Source of the DNA: Laccaria trichodermophora
Lineage: Eukaryota; Basidiomycota; Agaricomycetes; Agaricales; Hydnangiaceae
Length of the DNA: 64,000 nucleotides
Direction of reading: 5' to 3'
Assembly: GCA_018417955.1 (NCBI GenBank)
Contig: JACTVC010000041.1
Coordinates: 1 to 64,000 of the forward strand
Below the pieces are notes generated by a model. It saw only the letters and a program-made list of their open reading frames with translations, searched no databases and was not told where the DNA came from. A program made the translations under genes and the position numbers. This document shows positions 55,376 to 64,000 of the stretch, in pieces; positions within the stretch are counted from its first letter, which is position 1; each line of letters opens with the position of its first letter.

Positions 55376-57227
55376 GTCGCCGTGGAACTAGTGCAGGCGG
55401 CTACTCGTCATGTCGCCGACGAGTTCCTCTCAGCCATCGTGCTCGTCTGGGAGCTTCACGAACTCTCGCAGCTCTTTCTACTTGTCTATTTTTCCCTCTT
55501 CGTCGCTCCCGATCTCCTGGCCCTCATCTGCGTCGCGATCGGCAACGCATTTGGAATGGTCTCAGACGCGATGGAGGTGGAACTGCATGCCCCTCTCCTC
55601 CCCCTCGTTGCTCAGATGAACAAGCGGGCCAGCGTGATGAACACAGAACATAAGCTTCCCTTTCCCAGACCACTGAGCCCTGATGGCACTCGAGACGTAC
55701 GATATCTAGCTCTGTAAGTTCATTTCACAGAAAGAAAGATATCAGCTCATTCAAACCACAGGGATGGGCAACCCAAGTCCACTCTCAAGGAGTGGTGCCA
55801 TGAGTTCAGACTCCCCGTTTCTGGCAATGTCCCTCAACTGATGGAGAGGCTTCGTGAATACAGTGGGGATGACAACAAATGGAAAAGGTGAGCTCGTTGA
55901 GTACCGTCTTGCAATTAGCCGTTTCTAACCTTGCTTGACACCTTCCAGCCTCAGTGCAGTCAAAATGCGCTCTCATAAAGGCCCCAGATCATCCGGGAAA
56001 CCTCAACGGCACCAAAAGCAATCCCAGGTGCGATGTGCAGCGCTGTTCAAGAGCAACCCCGCTCTTGATGCGCCTCTACGCGTTATGCACGCCTTGCCCA
56101 CGGAGCGCTCGATGGATCGTCGGACGGCTCAACAGGTGGCGATGGTGGTCCCTTGGGTGAGTCACTCCCCTCCTTCTTGACCAACGTCGCCTGACAATAG
56201 AGTTTGATTGCAGGCACAGAATTATGTCAAACGCTTCCTGTACAAACCACCTGCACAGAGACGCAGCGAGGCACGATCTCCCTCTGACTTGCCATTGAAT
56301 ACAGCTGGTGGGAGGGATGCCTCTGCTGTATCCTCTTCCCCCACTGAGGTTGCCAGCCCTCTCACACCTGTCCACCTATATCTACCCTATTCCTTCCCTT
56401 TGGCTTCCCTCAGCAGATTTGAGGTTCCTTCTTGCTTGGGTGGCCTTCCCCATTGCCCACCCTCCGATATCAGCATGCAGTCCCCCTCCACACCGCTCAT
56501 TGAAGGGGACAGAACTCCAGCAATGGACATTGACCCCAGCCCTCTCGACCATTGTCCAATGTCGCTTGCTCCTTCCTACGAAGTGGGATTTGTGCAGACT
56601 CGATCACTGACCCTGGCCAACGGCGAAATGCTCATGTTCACCTCGAAGGATGTTCCGGACCCAGCCTACATTAAAATTAACAAAGATATTCGGCTTCTGG
56701 CTTCTATGTGGGACGACGCCTCTTCAGCGTGGGGTGGAGTCTCTTTCACCACCATTCACGGACATCCCATCCCACTCAAATTCTGGCCGACCCTCTACCG
56801 GTACTGGAAGCCTGCCATATGGAAAGCGAAGAAGGGTGAGTGGTCCAAATGGAAGGTAAGTCGAGACTCTCGTGTTTGGATTTTGTATCTCAAGCTCATG
56901 CAACACCCCTTCCAGACTATTGCAACGCGATATCTTCAGGGGACTCCTGAAGAGTTCAATGTGGCATTCACTGTCAACGGTCAATTGCAATCGTACACCG
57001 CCATCGAAAAGGCGATCACTCAAGCTCGCGTAGCAAATGATCGGATACTGAGCGTGAAAGCACGTGAGGAATACAGGGCTGATTTCGATCGAGTGTTCTT
57101 ATACTGGCGAACTCGAGATGGTGCTCGGATTGTGATGAGCAAGGACTCAAGCATTGCTCATCACTACCGCCGCCTTCAGGGAGAGGCTCAGGAAGATGAA
57201 GAGGGTGATTCTGACGAGGGAATTTGA
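55376..57227 (+). CDS. SAP-motif protein of the recombinase module
   Basis: Exons (55,376)-55,713, 55,762-55,887, 55,949-56,156, 56,214-56,855 and 56,916-57,227 (TGA), all in phase. The 5' end is unsure: the frame is open through an acceptor-like CATTTACCAG at 55,375 and the first in-frame ATG is at about 55,556, so a first exon is probably missing. Exon 1 has a hydrophobic stretch (ELSQLFLLVYFSLFVAPDLL) and NKRASVMNTEHKLPFPRPLS. Exon 2 encodes STLKEWCHEFRLPVSGNVPQ then LMERLREYS, a good match to the SAP DNA-binding helix-turn-helix (L--WC---GLPVSG----L--RL). Exon 4 is Ser/Pro-rich followed by a conserved-looking WDDASSAWGG...WPTLYRYWKPAIWKAKKGEW. I recall this protein type from mushroom genomes as unnamed. 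Ends 75 bases from the stop of the convergent recombinase gene. Confidence 0.7.
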
Positions 57228-57301
57228 TTAATTGGCTGATATAGTATATTACAACTACACTTGTTATCATTCTTTTTAAAAAGTATCTACTTATCTTAAC
57301 C

Positions 57302-59027
57302 TCAGGCACATGCACAAGTACGACCACATGAATAACACTTGACTGTTGGTGCAATACTTGGATTGAAGAAGTCTTCACGTCTTTCTGTGGGCACGTCATT
57401 CCACGACATCAAATATTTGACAATTGTCATGTGTGTGAAGTCTGTGCTCCACCCACCCCATTCACAGATGCGGCGAATTGTCCAGCGCCTCTCTGATGAA
57501 AGATATTGGCAACCTCCTCGCCGGAATGAGTGAGTGCCATATGGAGAGGGATCAACACCAATGTCAATCAAATTATTCCTGAAGCATTCCAGAAATTTCT
57601 CTGTGCTCTGCACCAAGGCCGAAATAATCAATTGTAGAGTATAAAAATGATGTGGACACACACACCATGGGGGTACTCTGGTTTTGGAGGATTTGCTCAT
57701 GCTTATTCATTTTTGGGAAAAGAGGGCCTTGCTTAATCTTGGAGTATTCAATCCATTCAGCAAGTGCAGTTACGGGACACAAGTGACACTCTGCCTCTGA
57801 GAGCTGGTGCAAGACAAATGGCTTGATGTCTAAGTATGATAGTTCAATCATCAATTCAGCTGGTCCCTCAAACAAGTTTCAAATTACTCACCTCCATTCT
57901 GAGCAGTCTTTCTGAAGGGCAATGTAAGTTTGATGCATGTTGGGGAAATCAAGTCAATATCATGTGCTTGAATCTTCAAAACCTCATCAAAACGCAGAAG
58001 GCAAAGGAAAGAGATTGTGTATGCAAATTGCAGCAGCCGACGTGTTTGGCCACCCCCCCAATCCTCAGTTGTATCTGATTTTTTGTGGGAAGCAACCTCA
58101 CGGATTTTCCAATTCTCTTCACAGTGGTTGAAGTGGTACAAGTCATAGAGCATTTTCTAACACCACAAAGTCATTAGTCTTATATTTGGCAAAGAACAAA
58201 ATTTGTTTGAACTCACAGATGTGATTGCCTGTGCACTTGTTGCAGTTTCCCCTGCTTGAACCTGGGGAATAGATTAAAACTTGGCCAATGGATAGTTCCA
58301 TGAGTTTACAAATAAGTACCTTTCTTCTGCGAAGGCTAACCATATAGCTTGAGACAGCAACAGACACTGAGGGGTTCCCAACCATGTTCCCTGTACTAGA
58401 GTCCTTGTGCCAAGGGAGCGTACCAAGTCCATAGATGCGGCCAAAGACATAAGTCATTGATGCCCGCATTTTTTGAGCATGTGCATATGTTGACCGCTCT
58501 TGATTTACATCTTTATCCGAACCATCCAGGTTGACTGAATCACATCTGATAATGTCATTGTTAATTGTGAATTCAAAATTGATACCACTCACTGATTCAT
58601 GATCCAAGCTGTTATGTAAAGTGGTGCATTCTCGTGTGGAGTTGCGCTAAAGAAAGAATCATTGGCCTTGATGAGGCCCTCTTTCACCAAGAAGGTGTGA
58701 CATTGGGCCTTCAACCTAGTATATGGATGCAGTCAATAAAGCTAAAATCAATGCCCACCCGAAAACCTAATATACTCACCGCATGTATTCATTGTCAGTA
58801 CCCTCCGTAACTCCCTTTGAGGCTTGCAGCACAGCATCCTGCAGCTTTGCAAATGATGGACTTGGATTATTTGAGGGGCTGGTATCGTCAGGTGTAGTTG
58901 GGAAAATAAGATCTTTCTCTCCCTCAAGATCATCCTGAGCTTCTTGCTCCTCAGCACTCTCAGACTCTGGAGGGGCAACAAAGCGCTGAACTCCAGCAAA
59001 GGCAGGGAGCGTTATTTTTAGAGACAT
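57302..59027 (-). CDS. Tyrosine recombinase (Crypton/integrase-like), 458 aa
   Basis: Seven exons, all in phase: 58,780-59,027, 58,593-58,715, 58,320-58,545, 58,217-58,261, 57,892-58,156, 57,666-57,829 and 57,302-57,607. The N-terminal half is the core-binding part (LQDAVLQASKGVTEGTDNEY, AHAQKMRASMTYVFGRIYGL). Catalytic half: FLCLLRFDEVLKI (first Arg), LPFRKT (Lys), GTHSFRRGGCQYLS (H-x-x-R), WGGWS (Trp in the second His position) and HMTIVKYLMSW (nucleophile Tyr). It ends with a Cys cluster, KCYSCGRTCACA. Such enzymes break and rejoin DNA by a 3'-phosphotyrosine bond; fungal relatives include Crypton elements, but those carry a GCR1-type domain that I do not see here. No stop or frameshift: potentially active. 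Convergent with the SAP gene; 174 bases downstream of the XPG gene on the same strand. Confidence 0.88.
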
Positions 59028-59201
59028 GGCAGGGAAATGGGTCAGATGGACTTGTGTTCATAGTATATATATCTTTCAGTGGAATAGGGGAGTTTTACGG
59101 AACACCACAAGTTTATAGGGATGCAATAGGCTACATGAGGAATTAATAAGTACGATGACTTACAAAAACAATGGGTGCAGAGGTAAATATAGATCAGTCA
59201 T

Positions 59202-61146
59202 CTAAGTAAGATCGATGACTTCGTCAATGGACATGTGGCTGGAAGTGCTAGGAAGGCTAGTTGGTGAATTGAGAACTGTGAGGTCAAGGGAATCAATAAG
59301 GACCGGGAGGTAGTGTTGAGAAGAGTCAAATTCCACAACAATGTCCTCCTCTTCAACTTTAATAACTGGCTCCAGCTCTACGTACTTGAGGATCTGAGTT
59401 CTGATATCACTACCAAAGAAGAAACAGTTGCAAAGAAAAGGACGTACAGGGTTTTGCTTTCTATCTTCGATAGGCAGTGGCTTCTCCCAGCGGAGGGACG
59501 GCAGCGCATGTTGGACAATCACAACAGGAATTGAAACTGTGGTCTTTTTAGCACATACATCAGTCTGATTCCGAAGTTTCGACACAGCTTTGTTAATCAG
59601 ATTTTGTTCTAAAATCTCGATAACAAAGAAGGGAATTGGCAAGGTGAGATTGCCTTCACTGACACGGTGAATGCGGAGGAAAGATGACAGGCACAGGGTT
59701 CCATCAATGATGACGCCGTGAACAACATGATCAATGAGTTCAAGAAGCAGGCTCTTTACCTGAGGAAGAAACTCTGATTAAACATGATGGAAGAACATGA
59801 AAGGTCAACGCTTACTTCTAAAAGGTGACGAAGGCAAAGCCCAGGCCAGACATGCTTCCGAAATTCCTCCATGATCTTATCAGGGGGCCAAGAGAATGAA
59901 CGCTCTGCGAGCGACGCCAACTCAGCAACGTCAGGCTCATGATGGACCCATGTCGAAAACGGAGGGAGCGGTCGGCCACCAGCCCACAACGTGACAGGCT
60001 GTGTATATTTGAGGATGACGGATGGCTGAGGGAAGTCCGAGCGAACCACATTTGCGATTGCAGGGTACCGGCATTTTAAAAAGCCCTGCTTGTTGAAAAG
60101 TAGCTCCTCCTGAAGCTGTTGGCGCCACGGGACTAAGAAGGTCTCTAGTTGTTCCTTGGAAAGATCCCTTGCAGCCTCCAGAAGCTGATCACCCAGCGTA
60201 GTTCTTGCGAGGCCATGGGCTACCACTTTGCCACAACCTACTAGCCCCACCTGCAGATGTCGTGATAAACATGGCAAATAAATATGTTATCTAGCAAGAA
60301 AGCCCACCTTGTCATAATCCCCACCACACAGGATGGCAATCAAGAGCATCCCACCCTGTGTTACATGAACCCCAGCTGTAGTACGAATGCCCTCTGAGGT
60401 GTAGAGGGCAACATTGTCATTATCTTTCTTCAGGTTCGGGCTGAAATGGGGTTGTTATTTACAGTAATGGAATAGGGAAGGGATGTAACTCACTTGCGCA
60501 TGACACAAGTAGCACCAAAGACAAGGGCATCACTATCATCGGTGATGACGATGTCGATGATGCCCAACTTGTTGAGCAGAGCCAACTCAGCCTCTGCTTC
60601 GCCAGGGGCCTAATTGCCGAGAGTTAGTCTTCATAATATGAATGCGTTCTTTACTCACAATGTGGACAGTAAAGCCATACGCTTGGGCAAATTCCTGGAA
60701 GTGTTTGGTAAGCCAATGTTCTTTTGTCCGAACATGTTTTCCGCGCTTCATCGAGGGCCGTTCATTGCCGTCAAAGACAAAGACGACATTAACAGGTTGG
60801 TTGAGAAACCGTTTGAGCTTGTAGAACAGAATTCGGAGCTCCGGGTTTTCACCTGCTTGGGAGTGACGCGCATGATGAAAGACGGCTTGGGTTTGGTGTA
60901 ACCAGATGCTGTCAAACTATGTCAGTTTCTATTCGAGGGTCAGGTGGAGTGGGCAGCGGACAGACCTTGCGTCAACCCCCATCGCAATGGCACGGCAGCC
61001 ATTCCGATTCTTCTCGAACCCCTCACTGACTGTCAACTGTGAAAGAGATCGCATTTGACAAGCTGGCTGCACAATCTATGTTTGGGTCAGCAGCAAGTCT
61101 CCATGTTTCAAAGATGACATACCTCCCAAAGGTGAGTCGCGCCCAT
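59202..61146 (-). CDS. XPG/Rad2-family (GEN1/Yen1-like) structure-specific nuclease, 541 aa
   Basis: Seven exons, all in phase: 61,123-61,146, 60,966-61,075, 60,659-60,908, 60,494-60,609, 60,308-60,440, 59,816-60,250 and 59,202-59,759. The family hallmark starts at once: MG(A)xHLWE, then MGVDASIWLHQTQAVFHHAR (XPG-N with first metal Asp), FVFDGNERPSMKRGK, APGEAEAELALLNKLGIIDI and TDDSDALVFGATCVMRN (XPG-I with the acidic cluster), and ILCGGDYDKVGLVGCG (last Asp and helix-2-turn-helix). All acidic metal ligands are present. Residues about 190-360 are an extended C-terminal part, and the protein ends DEVIDLT, a good SUMO-interacting motif. Yen1/GEN1 resolve Holliday junctions; this may do a similar job in recombination. 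A 47-base GT-AG stretch near 59,400-59,450 would break the frame if spliced, so I keep it as coding. Confidence 0.88.
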
Positions 61147-62480
61147 GATTCTCAATGGTTTGAATGTTGAGCAAGGTCGACGTTTAGAAAAACGATGTGA
61201 TGAAACACCAGTCAATGCATCCTCAAAAGGAGAACCCAGAAAAGGGGTAATAAATCGGGATGCTGAAAAGGTGCTGTTAGTATTGGCAAGCAGGTAGATA
61301 CCAGTACCTTACCCGATAGGCAGGAATGCACCCAGTGAATGCACCTAATGGAAGGACATGATCAGCGTGCATTGTAAAAGTGTGGCGATTGTCAGCTGAC
61401 TGCAGCTGATAGCTCCCCACAATACTGCGACGTTTATTGCAGGGGGATACACTGTCTACCAAATAAGGGGGATGTGCAGCACAAGCGACGACGAAGATGT
61501 GCTGGGTTTAAGTACTAAGTAGGCACAGGCACCACGCAGTGTTTATCCCCATCACGTTGATGCATGTAAGTCACACAACAGCTGAAGGGTAATTATAATA
61601 TGTACAACTGGCACACTACTGTAATATACATATATATATACTCATACCATACAAAAGAGGGGGGAGAGCAGACAACCATGGAACTGCCTCACTAGGAGCC
61701 AGAAAACAATGCGCGTAGAGGAAGGTGGGGCATGAGGATGCGTAAAAAATACAATATTGCGTAATAGTCCATGTCGTAAATCAATGCAGTGTGTCACCAG
61801 GGAGGAATCGAAGAGGGAGTTTTGAAAGCGAGTGGTGATCTCGAGGGTTTTCTTGACACTCAGATGGCCATGAGAGCGAGATCAGAAGGACGGCATGCTG
61901 ATGAGAGCCGATGCGCTAGCGGAGATGTGTGCGCATAGGTTCGTGGTGCTGAGCATCGCTGCCTCATTGACGTTGCGAAGTCGGTGAACCTCCACTTCAG
62001 TGGATTTACGTTGGAGTTTCAAGGGCGGCGGGATGTCGTGCAGTCGATGATTTGGTCATTGAAGTGTTCCGAGTATCGCCGCGTGAAAGTGGTGGGACGG
62101 CAGGACGGCGGTATAGTTAATAAGTGGGTTGTTGTGGCCATTATTGCCCCCTGTTAGTCATGCGTATTCCCGAGGCTTCGAGTATTCACATGCCGATGAA
62201 GGGCAAGAGGTGGGTGGGCGGAGGGGATGGGGAACGAGTAGGTGACGAACGGGGTATTTGACCTCACTCATGAAGTGTCGAATGGCTCCATGGAAAGCAG
62301 TTGGGAAGACATTGCGGAGAGCGGTAGCCGACAAGTGAGTTGTTGGGGTGTTTGGCGTTTGTGGAGAGGAGCTGACGTCTTCATGATTGGAACAATGGGG
62401 GGGCAGATGGTGTGGGGACTGGTGGAGAAAGGATGGCGAAGGTATGCTGTGGAGAAAGATTCTGGGAGGGAAACGAAGAC
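61147..62480. other. Right flank of the recombinase module; no gene recognised
   Basis: Upstream region of the nuclease gene and beyond. I looked for inverted or direct repeats matching 54,500-55,370 and found none. 62,157-62,203 (CATGCGTATTCCCGAGGCTT CGAGTATTC) is repeated at 62,921-62,965. Confidence 0.4.
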
Positions 62481-62499
62481 TTTGCTGTAGTGAACAGTA

Positions 62500-62830
62500 C
62501 ACACCAGGTTGAACACTGCAGAATATGGAGGTGGGTCCTGGGGCCACGGAAATTCTTGGCAAGGCCAAAGTCAGTCACATTGACTTGGTTACCGCACTGC
62601 CCAATGCCCACCTGGAAGTTATCTGGCTTGATGCCACGATGTATAATGTATGAAGTTGTGGGAGTGGATATACTCGACATGAGAAATCTATCCCAGAGGG
62701 TCAGCAAAGAGCAAAGACAGATAGAGAAAGACACAGACAAGCTGGTTGGTGAGTAAAGGAACCATCTGAGGCTGAACTTGCAGTCAGTTACAAAGTTGAA
62801 AAGATCCTTGAGAGAAGGGGGACGTTGAAG
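62500..62830 (-). pseudogene. Casein kinase 1 pseudogene fragment
   Basis: Minus-strand frames contain RPPSLKDLFNFVTDCKFSLR (CK1: GPSLEDLFNF...KFSLK) and YIIHRGIKPDNFQVGIGQCG then NQVNVTDFGLAKNFRGPRTH (CK1: FIHRDIKPDNFLMGIG...GNQV-VIDFGLAKKYRDPKTHLHI). Parts of the intervening helix (ISHVEYIHSHNFIH) lie in another frame. The catalytic Asp of HRD is Gly, the activation segment breaks off after HLHI, and start and end are missing. A dead copy of a Yck/Hrr25-type kinase. Confidence 0.7.
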
Positions 62831-63903
62831 GTTGGATAGTCCACCGAAAAATGCGTGGATAGATTTGCGTGTGGTATTCTCCAGCATGGGAAAGGTGGCA
62901 TTGGACTTCAGCTCCCATTAGTCACACGTATTTCCGAGGATTCGAGTATTCGCATGCGGCTGCAACACGATTTGTAAGACACAAAATTAAATGTAAATGT
63001 ATCGTACACACCGTTAGAGATGGAGGCTACATGTTGGTAACGAAAGGCAGCATGTCGGCCATTGGGTATTGAGGGTGGGAGGGAGCAGACAGAAAGCCAG
63101 GGAGTTGGGAGTGGAGGGGGATGAAGAGGATAGGGAGGAGTTGAGAAGTTTGCTTGTTGAGGCCTTAAACAGTCGAGAGGTACACCCTTGCAGAAACCTG
63201 GCAAAACCAATGCACCTGGCAAGCCGTGTGGTTTCTCGACGAGCAAGTAAGGAGCGGCGAAACGTAGGAAAATGTTGACGTTGAGCGCTGAGCACGTTGA
63301 TGCTGTGGCAGTTATCAACAAACCCAAATAAAGCCACACCTCAGTCGCGTCCGTCCAAACATGTCAGTCGCGTCCATCGAAACACGGTCGCGTCGTTCAA
63401 AATTCCTCATTGACACATTAATATATTACTGTAAGTTGAATTTCTTTTTAGAATAGTATGGACACATAAGACTACAGTAGTGTGATAATCAATGCTGCTG
63501 CATACTTACTGTACTCAGTAATTGATAATCCTTTAGCTTAGATTTTCGCAGGGTTCGCAAATCAGCGTATCAGGTATGAACTGTCTCTTGATGGGACTGG
63601 ATTGTCTTTTTTCGGGCTCCCCAATGTTTCTGTACGGTTTTCGCTGGCAACTCATGCTTGTCTACGCCAAATTTGACCACCCAGCGGCCACCTTCTCGAG
63701 GCAAAAAAGACAATCCAAATATCCCACAGAACAGTCCAATCCAGGGTGGCAGGGTCCTTGTCACAATCACAGCGCCCATTCGGTGATCTTCGATTGGGCT
63801 CAGGGAGCCTTTGGTAATCCGAATTCATCTACTTAATTCAACTGCACACACAGACCCACGTCCTAACATTCCCTCCCTCCTCCCTCCTGTGTTCTTGAGA
63901 AAA
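62831..63903. other. Intergenic, no gene recognised
   Basis: Short frames on both strands; includes the second copy of the 45-base repeat at 62,921-62,965. Upstream region of the gene starting at 63,904. Confidence 0.35.
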
Positions 63904-64000
63904 TGGACTACGATTCACCCTTGGACTATGATTCACCCTTCCTGGACTATGGTTCACCCTTGCTGGATGATCCGTTGTTTTGGATGGTGTGGGGATGGGC
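63904..64000 (+). CDS. 5' end of a gene cut by the window edge
   Basis: ATG in the context CTTGAGAAAATGGAC opens a frame to the last base: three near-repeats DYDSPL, DYDSPFL, DYGSPLL, then DDPLFWMVWGW. Preceded by a pyrimidine-rich stretch (CCTCCCTCCTCCCTCCTG, 63,870-63,890) typical of fungal promoters. Too short to assign; the (D/G)-Y-(D/G)-S-P units are tandemly repeated at DNA level (GACTA(C/T)GATTCACCCTT). Confidence 0.45.

Noticed and set aside
57302..59027. Classical Crypton element
   Set aside because: The recombinase domain fits, but I see no GCR1-type DNA-binding domain and no Crypton-like short direct repeats at the ends, so I keep the broader name.

Overview
The window reads as a repeat-rich piece of a basidiomycete (Agaricomycete-type mushroom) nuclear genome. 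Evidence: protein-coding genes are split by 45-65 base GT-AG introns; the recognisable families are typical of mushrooms (F-box/LRR-like proteins, a fungal heterotrimeric G-alpha subunit, an Ist2/anoctamin-type membrane protein, DUF5648-type secreted repeats, Plavaka and CACTA transposon remnants, a large 'PIN domain-like' XPG nuclease family); and no bacterial signals are seen. Everything here was read by eye; no database search was run.

Layout. 1-28,575 is mostly mobile and satellite DNA. A Plavaka-like transposase remnant (2.5-5.0 kb) carries two hAT-type insertions with 8-base target duplications. At 5,975-13,987 lies an 8-kb CACTA-like element with long terminal inverted repeats; it holds another hAT insertion, a higher-order satellite, a near-perfect palindrome of over 3 kb (17-base spacer at 10,251-10,267) and a 306-base-period minisatellite. 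14.6-18.4 kb holds one decayed and one apparently intact multi-exon gene of unknown function. 18.86-20.74 kb is another element with inverted ends, filled with low-complexity repeats and a tRNA-like segment. 21.8-28.4 kb has a Pho88 fragment, a frameshifted secreted DUF5648 protein and an F-box-like gene. A direct repeat at 1-470 and 28,579-29,000 brackets this whole block.

28.6-54 kb is gene-richer: a Ser/Pro-rich unknown protein, a RanBD-domain protein, a five-exon anoctamin (with a decayed partial copy of its 5' end 7 kb downstream), degenerate beta-trefoil-like fragments and small hairpin repeats, an eight-cysteine secreted protein, an F-box protein, a single-pass membrane protein and an eight-exon G-alpha gene.

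55.3-61.2 kb is the most interesting part: a compact three-gene module encoding a SAP-motif protein (+), a tyrosine recombinase with all catalytic residues (-) and an XPG/GEN1-like flap nuclease with all acidic metal-binding residues (-). All spliced frames are consistent, unlike the decayed elements around it. This looks like an intact mobile or recently mobile recombination module. The window ends with a casein kinase 1 pseudogene and the first 97 bases of a gene that runs off the edge.
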